DNA of 64,000 bases from Vulcanimicrobiota bacterium (GCA_019637395.1 JAHBVR010000020.1:80087-144086), one strand, 5' to 3'. Positions 1 through 8,986 are shown, numbered from the stretch's first letter. A program made the numbers and translations. Notes: generated by a model not told the origin, from the letters alone.

Positions 1-1847
1 CCGCCATAGCCGGGGAAGCCGGTGCCGGTGTAGTGTAGCTCCTCCCAGGATCCCTCTTGGGTCTGGGTGGAGGCCAGGTAGCGGATGCCGCGCGCAATGG
101 CATCGGGATAGCCGCCGGTGGCCAGCAGGGCCATGAGGGCCCAGCCGGTCTGGCTGGGAGTGGAGGGGCCGACACCGCGCAGGCTTTCATCCATGTAGGA
201 GGCGCAGGTTTCGCCCCAGCCGCCGTCGTCGTTTTGCTTGGAAACGAGCCATTCGGCAGCCTTGACGACGTAGAGGGAATTCATGTTCTCGCCCACTTTT
301 TCCAGAGCGGGGAGCACGGCGGCGGTGCCGTAGATATGATTGACGCCCCAACGGCCGAACCAACTTCCGTCCGCTTCTTGTTCCCGGCGCAGGTAGTCGA
401 CGGCGCGGGCGATCTGGGGATCGGACATGTCATGACCCAGGCAACCCAGAGCTTCTACAACGTGGGCGGTGACGTCCACGCTGGGAGGGTCGATAGCTTC
501 GCCGAAATCGGCGAAAGGAATCAGCTTGATGAGTTTCTCGGTGTTGTCTTTGTCGAAAGCGGCCCAGGCCCCGTTGGAAGAAACCATGGCGCGCACCCAG
601 CCCTCGGCTCGGCGCAGGGCTTCCTGAATGGGAACCTTGAGGTGCTCGGGAGCGCTGGGCAGCGCGCGGGCCAACACGATCAGGCCGACGGCCGTGTCGT
701 CGATGTCCGGATACCAATCGTTCTCATATTCAAAAGCCCAACCGCCGCCCTGCACGTTGGGAACCTTAAAGCACCAGTCGCCGCGGGCGGTGATTTGCTC
801 CTTAAGAATGTATTCCAAGGACTTGAGGAAAGCGGGCGAGGAGCAATCCCAGCCGCAGTCGAGCAGGGCCAGTTGCGTGAGCAGCGTGTCCCAGACCGGG
901 GAGGTGCAGGCCTGCAGGAAGGTTCCGCGCTCGTTGTTCTCGGCCCAGGGCTCGTCAAAGCAACGGATGCCGGCTTTGAGCACGGGGTGATCGAGTGCGT
1001 AGCCTTCGAAGCGCAGGGCCATCAGAGAGTAAATCCAGGGGGGCTGAATACCGGCCCAGCAACCATCGGCCTCCTGGCGCGAGAGAATCCACTCCAGGCA
1101 GCTTTTGATGGCATTCTCGCGGAAGGGCTTGAAAGGCACGTGCTTTTGATAGAAGCGTAGCGCTTTGTCAGCCACCCAGAAGAACTTGGCCCAGCCGAAG
1201 CCTTTGGGCTTGGGAAGGTCGGTGTGCCTGCCCTGTCGGCCTTTGGGAAAGAGTTCCTCAAGAGTGCAACCGGGAGGCAGCGGGCGCACCGGGCGGCGGG
1301 CCGAGATGATGGTCAGGGGCACGATGGTGGCTCGGGCCCAACTGGCGAAATTGTACAGGCTGAACGGGAAGTTGAGCGGGAAGTAGACGATTTCCGGAGG
1401 CAGGGTGGGAGTGCCGTCCCAGGGCCATTCACCCAGCATGGCCAGCCAGATCTTGGTGAACACACGGCAGGATTCAACTCCTCCATGCGCCAGGATCCAT
1501 TCGCGGGCTTTGACGATGTGCGGCTCGTGGGCGCCCGCCCCGGAAGCGCGCAGCGCGGCATAGCATTCGACGGTGGCGTTCAGGTCACCGGATTCGGCTT
1601 CGTAATAGACGCTCCAGGCGCCGTCAGGGCGCTGCATGCGGCGGATGGCCTTGAGAACGCCTTCCCTCTTGGGGTCATCCTTGACTCCCAGGATATGCAT
1701 TCCCAGAATCCACTCGGCTTCCATGGTACAGTTGGTCTCGAGGAATCCCACCCAGTGGCCGGTGGGATATTGATTCCGACAGCTCCAGTCGGTTGCCCGG
1801 TTGATGGTTTGTTCAAGTTCGACTGTCAAATCAGGGCAAGCTTGCAT
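1..1847 (-). CDS. shc: Squalene-hopene cyclase (C-terminus beyond window)
   Basis: This enzyme cyclises squalene to hopene, the committed step of hopanoid synthesis, and is normally a monotopic membrane protein. The minus strand is open from an ATG at 1847 to the window edge, about 615 codons, against a usual length of 630-650. The catalytic acid motif DIDDTA lies near residue 380 (plus-strand 690-709), where the family has its DxDD motif. Several QxxDGxW-type repeats are visible (QEADGSW, QNDDGGW, QTQEGSW). The last residues seen are TGTGFPGYG, typical of the C-terminal end, so only about 20-25 residues should be missing. The start is the first ATG after an in-frame stop. The ribosome site is weak. 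It is probably the last gene of the run that begins at 7950. Confidence 0.95.
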   Translation of the reverse strand, partial: MQACPDLTVELEQTINRATDWSCRNQYPTGHWVGFLETNCTMEAEWILGMHILGVKDDPKREGVLKAIRRMQRPDGAWSVYYEAESGDLNATVECYAALRASGAGAHEPHIVKAREWILAHGGVESCRVFTKIWLAMLGEWPWDGTPTLPPEIVYFPLNFPFSLYNFASWARATIVPLTIISARRPVRPLPPGCTLEELFPKGRQGRHTDLPKPKGFGWAKFFWVADKALRFYQKHVPFKPFRENAIKSCLEWILSRQEADGCWAGIQPPWIYSLMALRFEGYALDHPVLKAGIRCFDEPWAENNERGTFLQACTSPVWDTLLTQLALLDCGWDCSSPAFLKSLEYILKEQITARGDWCFKVPNVQGGGWAFEYENDWYPDIDDTAVGLIVLARALPSAPEHLKVPIQEALRRAEGWVRAMVSSNGAWAAFDKDNTEKLIKLIPFADFGEAIDPPSVDVTAHVVEALGCLGHDMSDPQIARAVDYLRREQEADGSWFGRWGVNHIYGTAAVLPALEKVGENMNSLYVVKAAEWLVSKQNDDGGWGETCASYMDESLRGVGPSTPSQTGWALMALLATGGYPDAIARGIRYLASTQTQEGSWEELHYTGTGFPGYG

Positions 1848-1913
1848 GCAGGTGTCCGTCCAAGGAGGATATTCGTAGCTGCTTGCCCTCTGCAGGCGGG
1901 AGTTAAACCGTAT

Positions 1914-4103
1914 CTAATCAGTCGGCTTTTCGGCGGTGAGCCAGTCGGGCAGTTCGTCGGGCCCGGCCGCGACCGGGTCGGTCAGCCAGTCGGGAGTTTC
2001 CTCCGCGGCGGCCTGGCTATCCAGGTCCAAAGGCGGCAGCTCACCCAGGCCGGTCAGGGGCCTGGCCGCTTCTTCGGAAGAATGGCTAAGGCCCAGGTTG
2101 GCGGCGCGGGCGGCCACCTTGGCGGCACCGGCCGCACCCGGAGGTAAACCGGCCTTGCTGTAATTGGGACGCACGTAGCCATCCCAAGGTTCGTCGTCGG
2201 GGGAACCCAACCAGCCGGAGGGCTTTGGTTTGGAGGCGGCTGGAGCGGCTGGCGCGGCCGGACGAGCGGGGGGCCGGGCTGGTGGGGGTTCGTCCGGATC
2301 CCCACCCAGATAGCCGGACCTATTGACGGGAGGCGAAGTGCGGATGGGAGCAGCGCCGATGGGGGTTTCGAGCATTTTGGCCAGCTCGTCGGAAACGTAT
2401 TGCTGGGCCGAGCGCAGCAGTTCCAGTTCCAGTTGGAATTTATCCGCCTGGAGCACGATCTTCTCTTCCAACTGAGTAACCTGAGCCCGCAAGCGTTGCT
2501 TTTCCTCGTCGTCGGCCGGTGGGGCCTGCAGGGCCTGTTCCAGTTGCTGCTCGAGTTCGGCGAGCCGGGCCTGGAGCTGTTCTTTTTCCTCATCGTCGGC
2601 CACGGGCGGGGCTTGCAGGGCCTGATCCAGTTGCTGCTCGAGTTCGGCGAGCCGGGCCTGGAGCTGTTCTTTTTCCCCGTCCTCGGCCGGTGGGGCCTGC
2701 AGGGCCTGCTCCAGTTGCTGCTCGAGTTCGGCGAGCCGGGCCTGGAGCTGTTCTTTTTCCTCATCGTCGGCCACGGGCGGGGCCTGTAGGGCCTGCTCCA
2801 GTTGCTGCTCGAGTTCGGCGAGCCGGGCCTGGAGCTGTTCTTTTTCCCCGTCCTCGGCCACGGGCGGGGCTTGCAGGGCCTGATCCAGTTGCTCCGCGAA
2901 CTGTTCGGCCTGGAGAGCCAGTTGGCGGGCCAATTCTTGTTCGTGTTTTTCGGCCTGCTGGGCTAGTTGTTCGAGCAATTGTTGCTGATGGGCGGCCGAC
3001 TGGCTGGCCAGTTGATCAGGAGAGGCGGCTTCCTTGAGCAGCTCATCCAACCGGGTCTGCAACTGCTCCAATTGCACGCCGCGCTGTTGGTAATCGCGGC
3101 TGAGGCGATCAAATTCCCCGGTTTTGAGTTCCAGATCGAACTGGACGCGGCCGGTCACTTCGTTTTTCAAATCCAGGTCAGCGCGCAGCACTTCGTTCTG
3201 GTGAGTGAGTTCCACCACAGCCTCAGTCTGTTGGTTGACCTGCTGGGAAAGAGCGGCATTCTGCGCCTGCAGCCGGGTCATTTCACCCCGAAGTTGGCCT
3301 TCGCTCTGCTCACGTAGACTCAATTCCTGGTTGAGATACTCGTTCTGGCGCTGCAGATCTTCCAGCTCGACTTCGTTGCCGGGGGGGAGTTCTTGCAGGC
3401 GCAGAATCTCGGCCCGCAGCTCCGCTTCTTGTTGGTCGCGGTAGGAGAGTTCATTGGAAAGCGCCCCATTCTGGCGGTGCAGCTCCTCCCATTCCTCCTG
3501 AAGGGAGGCCAGGCGTTGATCGCGTTCGCCCAGCGCCTTGGAAAGAGCTTCGTTCTGGCGGTGCAGCTCGTCGAGTTCCTCTTCGTTCACCACTTCGGCT
3601 TTGAGCCTGGCGATCTGAGCCGAAAGCGCCTGATTCTGTTGGCGGAGTTTGGCGATGGTCTGTTCTTTGACCAGCAGCTCGACATCAGAGCTTACGGGGC
3701 CGTCCGTCCTGGACTCGAGCTGTTTTTGCAGCCGGGCGATCTGCTCGTTCTTTTGGGCGACCAGAAGCTGGGCTTTCTTGTAATTTTGCTGGAGGGCCAG
3801 CAGTTGGGCCCGGCCCGGCTCGGGCCGCACCGTGGGTTCCGCTGAAGAGGAGGGCGCGGCCGTGGTTTCATGGCTATGGGGCGCATCCAGGCTTTCCTGG
3901 CTCTCGTTGAGCAGGCGCTGGACGCGCTCCTCTTCCTGGTCGTAGCGGGCCAACAGGTCGCGCTCTACCTGAGCCCAACGCTCGTTGTCCAGACCGTCCG
4001 TGATTTGGAGTCGTTGGCGTACCTGTGCGAGCTTGTGGCGAATTTGGTCCTGTCGTTTTCGGCAAGCGCCGATCAACAGGCTACGCCGATCCGGTTGGCT
4101 CAA
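1914..4103 (-). CDS. Long coiled-coil protein with tandem 28-29-residue repeats
   Basis: Protein of about 729 residues with no recognised enzymatic domain. The first 480 residues are almost continuous Leu/Gln/Glu heptads. About four near-perfect copies of a 28-29-residue unit follow (core LQARLAELEQQLEQALQAPP). The tail is Pro/Ala-rich and carries the motif PDWLT twice near the end. No signal peptide or membrane segment is seen, so it is probably a cytoplasmic scaffold. I prefer a TTG start at 4103, ten bases after GGGAG. A GTG at 4169 in the same frame is an alternative, but it sits inside a strong AAGGAGGTG site. Its 5' part is duplicated at 8152-8417. It lies 62 bases after the DUF4139 gene and 66 bases before the cyclase. 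Confidence 0.8.
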   Translation of the reverse strand: MSQPDRRSLLIGACRKRQDQIRHKLAQVRQRLQITDGLDNERWAQVERDLLARYDQEEERVQRLLNESQESLDAPHSHETTAAPSSSAEPTVRPEPGRAQLLALQQNYKKAQLLVAQKNEQIARLQKQLESRTDGPVSSDVELLVKEQTIAKLRQQNQALSAQIARLKAEVVNEEELDELHRQNEALSKALGERDQRLASLQEEWEELHRQNGALSNELSYRDQQEAELRAEILRLQELPPGNEVELEDLQRQNEYLNQELSLREQSEGQLRGEMTRLQAQNAALSQQVNQQTEAVVELTHQNEVLRADLDLKNEVTGRVQFDLELKTGEFDRLSRDYQQRGVQLEQLQTRLDELLKEAASPDQLASQSAAHQQQLLEQLAQQAEKHEQELARQLALQAEQFAEQLDQALQAPPVAEDGEKEQLQARLAELEQQLEQALQAPPVADDEEKEQLQARLAELEQQLEQALQAPPAEDGEKEQLQARLAELEQQLDQALQAPPVADDEEKEQLQARLAELEQQLEQALQAPPADDEEKQRLRAQVTQLEEKIVLQADKFQLELELLRSAQQYVSDELAKMLETPIGAAPIRTSPPVNRSGYLGGDPDEPPPARPPARPAAPAAPAASKPKPSGWLGSPDDEPWDGYVRPNYSKAGLPPGAAGAAKVAARAANLGLSHSSEEAARPLTGLGELPPLDLDSQAAAEETPDWLTDPVAAGPDELPDWLTAEKPTD
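2515..2893. repeat. Coding tandem repeat, unit 84-87 bp
   Basis: About four full copies and one partial copy of an 84-87 bp unit inside the coiled-coil gene. Copies alternate between PPVADDEE and PPAEDG or PPVAEDG versions at the linker end and are otherwise almost identical in DNA. This implies recent expansion or gene conversion. Confidence 0.85.
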
Positions 4104-4143
4104 ACTCGTTTTTCTCCCAGATAGGAAACTCCGCCCGCATTGG
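3987..4143. repeat. Donor copy of duplicated coiled-coil 5' segment
   Basis: 157 bp covering the start region of the coiled-coil gene. It matches 8261-8417 base for base without gaps and with two visible substitutions. A further block, 3753-3855, matches 8152-8248 less closely. Confidence 0.9.
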
Positions 4144-4212
4144 AAGACTGTTAGCGATCTCCGCTCCACCTCCTTTGAAGAGCGAGCTCCAGGCGACTGA
4201 AGTATATCAGTC

Positions 4213-4229
4213 GGAGGCGTAAAGCCTCC
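4213..4229 (-). other. Short intergenic hairpin
   Basis: A six-base inverted repeat (GGAGGC/GCCTCC) with a five-base loop lies between the DUF4139 gene stop and the coiled-coil gene. It has no T tract, so it may be an RNA-processing or attenuation hairpin rather than a full terminator. Confidence 0.3.
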
Positions 4230-4231
4230 AC

Positions 4232-5695
4232 CTATACCTCTACCACTTCCTTGCGGCGGCGCGTCCAGTAAGCGGCTTCGACCACGGTCTTCGAGCGCGG
4301 CGCCAGTTCCAAGGTCCAGCGCAGAAAGCCGTTTTCATCGGGACGGACAGGGGGTTGCATGGACTGGATATCGACGCTGATTTCCACCTGCTTGATCTCC
4401 GAAACCGGCACCCGTTCTATCACTTCCAAGCTCTGAGTTTGGGAGGAGAGATTGGAGAGGGTGACGGTGGTCCGGGTGCGTTGGCGCATCCAGCCCCCCA
4501 GCAAGTCGTCCTTTTCGCAGGGGTCGTCCTGCTCATGGCGCCGGGCGCGCAGACTGCTCTGCGGTCCCCAACTCAATTGGAAGCCTTCTCCCGGCGCCAC
4601 CAGGCCGATGCGGCAGCGGCCCACCCAACCGGCTTCGCGCAGCAAATCGACGGGTCCGGCCAGTAGCGGCCAGGCGGCACCGTTGCTGAGAAGAGTGCGT
4701 TGCACCACCTGGGGACAAAGTTCCGCCACCAGCAGATTTTCCAGGCGGGTCGGGCAACTGAAGTCAAACAGGGGAACGCGCACCGCCAGCCCGTCGCTGG
4801 CCACGCTGCAGCGCCCCGCCACGGGCGCGCTGAAAACCTGGCCGCCATCGTCAATGCCGGGAATTTCCAGCTGAGCGCTGAGGGACAGCTCCTCCACCTG
4901 GACGTCGCGCTGCTGCACGACAATCTCCTGGCGGCGCTTGCGAGTATGAAGGTATTCCTGAGGCACGGGGGGCGGCACCACGCCTAAACTTTGGCGCTCG
5001 GTGGACAGCACCAGTTCCACTTCGTTCCAGTCTTCGCCGGTGTTCTGCCAGATGCAGCCCTGAGCCGAGAAATGGACGCGGTCGCCGAGAAACTCGGCCT
5101 GGTGATAGGGCCTCCAGGCGGCCAGGGGGACGCAGTATTCCAGGCTGAGTTCCACTTCGCCACCCGGACCGTCCACATCGATGATCAGCTCGGCCCGGCT
5201 CACCAGCGGGTTGATTTCCGGGAAGGCCAGCGGGCGAACCAGAGCCGGTCGCCCCAGTTCGAGCCAGCGTTGTTCCAGATCGGCCTTCCACTCCATGATT
5301 TCTTGGAGCTGCTCTTCCCACTGCTGCGGCTCGGCCTGGCCCCAGGCGGCCTGTTCGGCGATCACCACCAGCAGCTCGACGTAGAGAGCGTCAGCCGCTC
5401 TCATTTCGTCCTCGATCAGCTCGGCCGGACTGGTATCCGGCTCTCCTCGCCGAAGCTCCCGCAGCGGAGGAGGACTGGCCGGCGGGTCGGCTCGGTAGCG
5501 CAGCACCTGGGCGCTGATCAACTGCGCCGGGCCCCGCAACTGAATCGCCAGAGACTTGTCCACGATGACGGGGCTCACTTCCGCCAGGCACAGGCGGCCG
5601 GAACCCGGCTCCAGATGGACGCTTCCGCGGCGCCGGATAAAGGCCCGGTCCTCGGCCACCGTGACCCGCTCTATGGGTGCATTTAACTCTTGCAT
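4232..5695 (-). CDS. DUF4139 / mucoidy-inhibitor-A-like protein (second copy)
   Basis: Protein of 487 residues with the layout of the MuiA-like family. An N-terminal DUF4140-type beta region comes first (about residues 5-70, beginning PIERVTVAEDRAFI). A helical, probably coiled segment follows (about 95-160). The C-terminal DUF4139 part starts near residue 180, with the characteristic AAWRPYHQAEF and NTGEDWNEVELVLST stretches. The function of this family is poorly defined. No signal peptide is seen. The ATG at 5695 is two bases after the stop of the upstream paralogue and has GGGAG at a good distance, so the genes are almost certainly co-translated. An open frame extends further upstream into the paralogue, but that part is out of its frame and not credible. 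Confidence 0.85.
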   Translation of the reverse strand: MQELNAPIERVTVAEDRAFIRRRGSVHLEPGSGRLCLAEVSPVIVDKSLAIQLRGPAQLISAQVLRYRADPPASPPPLRELRRGEPDTSPAELIEDEMRAADALYVELLVVIAEQAAWGQAEPQQWEEQLQEIMEWKADLEQRWLELGRPALVRPLAFPEINPLVSRAELIIDVDGPGGEVELSLEYCVPLAAWRPYHQAEFLGDRVHFSAQGCIWQNTGEDWNEVELVLSTERQSLGVVPPPVPQEYLHTRKRRQEIVVQQRDVQVEELSLSAQLEIPGIDDGGQVFSAPVAGRCSVASDGLAVRVPLFDFSCPTRLENLLVAELCPQVVQRTLLSNGAAWPLLAGPVDLLREAGWVGRCRIGLVAPGEGFQLSWGPQSSLRARRHEQDDPCEKDDLLGGWMRQRTRTTVTLSNLSSQTQSLEVIERVPVSEIKQVEISVDIQSMQPPVRPDENGFLRWTLELAPRSKTVVEAAYWTRRRKEVVEV

Positions 5696-5697
5696 AT

Positions 5698-7950
5698 TCA
5701 CTTCTCCCGCCGGTTTCCGCCCACCAGCTCGAGCCGGTTGGACATCTCGATAAAGTAGCTGAAGCGGCATTCCGCTCGCTGTCCCGGCGGCAGGGAGAGC
5801 CAGCAGAAATAGCCGGCGCCCCCTTCCAGACTGTCCCACTGCGACTCGGGACGCACTTTGCAATCGCTGCCTTCACTGGCTTGAGGCAGGGGCTCGCGCA
5901 CCTGCAAGCGCACCTGCCGGGTCAGGTAGTTGCGGGCCTCGATGTGGATTTCGTGACGTAGTTGCAGAGTGCCGCCCATCAAGCCGGCGGCCTGTTCCTG
6001 GAAGGTCGGGCGGCGTGCCACGCGCACCCCGGTTTCCACCCCCATGTCCAGCAGGAAAGCTTCGCCGGCCGCCACCGGAGCCAGTTCAACACAGGCCAGA
6101 TAGTCGGAGCCGACAAACAAATCCACCGGTCCGGCCGGGAGAGCCAGGTCCGCCGGACATTCCAGCTCGACGCGGCGAAAGACGTCGTGGGTCACTTTGG
6201 GCACCACCAGCCAGTGCAGCACGGCCGGCAGTTGGCGGCGCAAGATGGGCACCGAATGGTAGCTACAGTCGCCGCGGATGGTGACGCGGGCCTGGCCGGG
6301 ATAGAGCCAGTCCTGGGATTGGACGGGCCCCGGAGGGTGGTATCCGAGCGGGGGCGCTTTGCGCAGGAGCTGGTCGCCCTGCCGCTGAGCATCGGCCAGA
6401 ATCTGCCGCGCCTGGGGCACGCTGTCCCGGTCTTTCCAACGGCGTAGACTGGCTTCGACGGGGGACTGGGGCAAAAGTTTGCCGCGCTCGTTTTCGCCGG
6501 CGCCGGGCAGATAGAGCAGGTCGAAAGCCAGCTGCTCCTGCGAGAGCTCCCGGGAGTAACGCCGCCCGGCCAGCGGAGAGCGTTCGGGAATCAGCGGGCC
6601 CACTCGGTATTCGACTATCGACTCGGGTTTGCGCGGGCTGGAGGCCCCGCTCGAGCGGTCTTCCATGAGATCGCAGATATCGTTGCTGACCCGACACTGA
6701 AAAACGGGTTCGAGACGAGTGGAGGGACGTTCGCGAACGGCCGGGCGTTGGCTGGCCAGCAATTGATGGAAGCGCTCCACCACCACTTCCGATTTGCGAA
6801 CGACCAGCAGTTCCAGGTTCTGGCCGCGGCCAGCCACGAATCCGCAGGCTGCCTCGCGTTCCGCTGGCGGAATGGATGGCAGCTGACTGACCTGGAGGGT
6901 CAATTCGCGAACGTGGTCGGGGCTCAACTCTTTGAAGAGCAGGGCGGAGACTTCGGGGGGGAGGCTCATGAGCGCCACCGCCACAATCTGCAAATCACTG
7001 AGGTAGGGCGGGCGGGGCCCGAAGTCCTCCCGGTGGATGGCTCGGGGGGTTTGGGGAACCCCGTCATAATCGGAAAACAGAGCCTCGCTTTGAGGCGGCA
7101 AGGGCCGCCAGCCCGGCGTGTTCTGAACCTGGCGCCGGCCCAATCGGCGACTGGCCAGTTGTGGCACTTCAGTCCAGCGTTCGGGCTCGGCGGTGGAGAC
7201 GGAGAGTTTGGCGTTGGTCCAGTCTTCTCCGCTACTCTGGCAGACCAGAGCGCGCAGCTCCAGGTCGGCCAGGCTGCAATCGCGATCGAAGCGCAGCGAA
7301 TAGCCGGGAACCCAGCAGGCGCCCTCCACCTGGTAACTGAGCAGCAAGCGCAAGTGAGAGGCCTGGGCATCGGGTTTGCTGTGCAGACTGATCAGCACCG
7401 ACTTGCTGAGTTCCAAAGAAACCGGAACCTGGCTGGCGGGCGCCTGGTAGAGCCGGCTTTGGAGCTCTTCCAGGCGCTGCTCCAGTTGACGGCGGCGCGG
7501 CAGCCAGGCACCCAGGGTTTTCTGGCGCAGCTCGACTACCGCCCGGCGGGCCCGTAGCGGGAATCCTTGGGGGGCCTGGGTGGCGCGCAGCACCAGCGTG
7601 CCCGGTTCCAGTTTCTGCATTTTGGCGATATCGCCATTGAGTCGCTCGAGCTGTTTTTGCAGGGCCAGGAGTTCGTGGTGGATTTGCGCCAGCTCGGGCG
7701 GATTCGTGGGCTCGGCTTTGTGGCGAGATTCGAGTTCGACGCGCAATTCGCGCGCCACCAGTCCGCCCCCGCCCTGGGGGAACTCCAGGCGGGCGCTGAG
7801 GGTGTTGTCGAGCATGGCCAGAGGCAAGTTGTCGAGTCGCAACTGGCGGGGCCAACCTTGCGCAGGTTGGGGAATCTCCGCCAGCCGGGTGACTTGGGCT
7901 CCGCGGCGGTAGACCGTGACGGTTTCGACCTGAGAGGTGACCATGTGCAT
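5698..7950 (-). CDS. DUF4139 / mucoidy-inhibitor-A-like protein (first copy)
   Basis: Protein of 750 residues in the same family as its downstream neighbour but longer. The DUF4140-like N-terminus begins VETVTVYRRGAQVTRLAEI (about residues 7-25), a pattern typical of the family. A coiled segment (about 85-165) and a DUF4139-like region with VPGYSLRFDRD and SSGEDWTNAKLSVST (about 210-260) follow. The middle has an insertion of roughly 200 residues that the shorter copy lacks. Either ATG at 7950 or 7944 could start it, and neither has a clear ribosome site. It is the first gene of a likely minus-strand run of DUF4139, DUF4139, coiled-coil and cyclase genes. Confidence 0.85.
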   Translation of the reverse strand: MHMVTSQVETVTVYRRGAQVTRLAEIPQPAQGWPRQLRLDNLPLAMLDNTLSARLEFPQGGGGLVARELRVELESRHKAEPTNPPELAQIHHELLALQKQLERLNGDIAKMQKLEPGTLVLRATQAPQGFPLRARRAVVELRQKTLGAWLPRRRQLEQRLEELQSRLYQAPASQVPVSLELSKSVLISLHSKPDAQASHLRLLLSYQVEGACWVPGYSLRFDRDCSLADLELRALVCQSSGEDWTNAKLSVSTAEPERWTEVPQLASRRLGRRQVQNTPGWRPLPPQSEALFSDYDGVPQTPRAIHREDFGPRPPYLSDLQIVAVALMSLPPEVSALLFKELSPDHVRELTLQVSQLPSIPPAEREAACGFVAGRGQNLELLVVRKSEVVVERFHQLLASQRPAVRERPSTRLEPVFQCRVSNDICDLMEDRSSGASSPRKPESIVEYRVGPLIPERSPLAGRRYSRELSQEQLAFDLLYLPGAGENERGKLLPQSPVEASLRRWKDRDSVPQARQILADAQRQGDQLLRKAPPLGYHPPGPVQSQDWLYPGQARVTIRGDCSYHSVPILRRQLPAVLHWLVVPKVTHDVFRRVELECPADLALPAGPVDLFVGSDYLACVELAPVAAGEAFLLDMGVETGVRVARRPTFQEQAAGLMGGTLQLRHEIHIEARNYLTRQVRLQVREPLPQASEGSDCKVRPESQWDSLEGGAGYFCWLSLPPGQRAECRFSYFIEMSNRLELVGGNRREK

Positions 7951-8027
7951 TTGTTAAGTTTGCTTAATAAGTTGCCAGATGACAAAAGACGGGTTGTTAA
8001 ATTCTTTGGTCAAAATTGTTGCGGCGG

Positions 8028-8103
8028 ATGGCTCCGGCCGCATTCAAGGGAGCACTGCAAAGGCTTCTCCGAAGTCTTCAAGCCTTCGATGGCGGCGGAA
8101 TGA
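8028..8103 (+). pseudogene. Remnant: C-terminus of secreted-protein gene (copy of 9400-9483 end)
   Basis: The reading frame ending at the TGA at 8101-8103 gives CKGFSEVFKPSMAAE, matching CKDFSEVFKPSMGGAE before the TGA at 9481-9483. The DNA at 8055-8114 matches 9432-9494, apart from a three-base difference in the G run. As in the other copy, the stop overlaps an ATG (ATGA) that begins MKKSS, the first residues of the kinase at 9480. This is therefore the old junction between a secreted-protein gene and a kinase gene. Only five kinase residues follow before the similarity ends. Confidence 0.7.
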
Positions 8104-8151
8104 AGAAGAGCAGCCTTCCGCTGAAGCTGAGGACGTTGTTGTCGATGGTTG

Positions 8152-8417
8152 TGGGCGACCAGAAGCTGGGCCTTTTTGTAATTTTGTTGAAGGGCCAGCA
8201 GTTGGGCCCGGCTCGGGACGCACCGCGGGCTCCGCCGAAGATGAGGGCGTGCCTGGTCATGTCCAGACCGTCCGTGATTTGGAGTCGTTGGCGTACCTGT
8301 GCGAGCTTGTGGCGAATCTGATCCTGTCGTTTTCGGCAAGCGCCGATCAACAGGCTACGCCGATCCGGTTGGCTCAAACTCGTTTTTCTCCCAGATAGGA
8401 AACTCCGCCCGCATTGG
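8152..8417 (-). pseudogene. Truncated duplicate of the coiled-coil gene 5' end
   Basis: Two blocks match the coiled-coil gene: 8152-8248 to 3753-3855 and 8261-8417 to 3987-4143. The roughly 130 bases between the blocks in the donor are replaced here by 12 bases. The copy keeps the donor's orientation, its TTG start region and about 40 bases upstream of it. It has no downstream coding continuation. The second block has only two visible differences over 157 bp, so the duplication is recent. It separates the two ends of a decayed kinase gene. Confidence 0.85.
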
Positions 8418-8479
8418 GCGACTGTGAGCGAGCTCCAGGAGAGAGAAAAAGAGAGGGCCAGGTAAAAACCGCTGGCCGA

Positions 8480-8820
8480 ATGGAACGAGAGATTTCGCTT
8501 ACAGATGGCCGACTTGCGAAACTCTATACTCACCGCCGAAGTCAGCCAGGCGGGAAAACTGGATATCGCCAGCACGGTCGACCCCGAGGAGGCTTACCGC
8601 AATGTGGTGGCCCACGCCGAAGCGAAACGGGCCTGGCGGCACCGTTTCCGATGACGGCCGGGGTTTGATCCGCTGGCGGGGCTAAGAAGGGTCGGCTGGG
8701 CCTGATTGGAATGAAGGAACGGTGCGAACTGCTGGGTGGTCACCTGGCGATCGAGAGTATGCTTGGTAGCGGTAGTACTGTTCTGTTTGAGATTCCTATC
8801 GGAGGCGCAGGCCGCAGTTA
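8480..8820 (+). pseudogene. Decayed NarL-type histidine kinase C-terminus
   Basis: Conceptual translation in shifting frames gives parts of a HATPase_c domain: EEAYRNVVAHAEAKRA (N-box, about 8590-8635), DDGRG followed by a one-base loss before DP (G1 box, about 8652-8675), then GLIGMKERCELLGGHL and GSGSTVLFEIP ending at a TAG near 8820. These resemble the matching parts of the kinases at 9480-14498. At least two frame disruptions are present, so it cannot be expressed as a full domain. With the junction at 8055-8115 it marks a lost member of the array. Confidence 0.75.
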
Positions 8821-8986
8821 GAGAGCTGGCCATGCGGTCGAAGCGATGCCTTTGCCCGAACCCTGAGGGGGAAGGGCTGTAACTCGGCGGAGAGCGCAAC
8901 CGAACCTGAAGGCCAGAAAGGTTGGCCTTAGAGGTTGATGGCGGCGGAGTCACGGCCGGCTGACCTGATCCGAGAACAAGGACAGG
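8821..8986. other. Intergenic sequence between decayed kinase and secreted-protein relic
   Basis: I see no supported gene here. An AAGGACAGG stretch just before 8987 could be a ribosome site for the next reading frame. Confidence 0.4.

Noticed and set aside
57..1160. Long plus-strand open frame over the squalene-hopene cyclase
   Set aside because: It is antisense to clear cyclase motifs and has no family-like sequence.
1224..2147. Plus-strand open frame over the end of the coiled-coil gene
   Set aside because: It is antisense to two supported genes and rich in Gly/Ala/Arg typical of GC-rich shadows.
2515..2893. Possible CRISPR-like repeat
   Set aside because: Unit length and lack of variable spacers fit coding tandem repeats inside a coiled coil.
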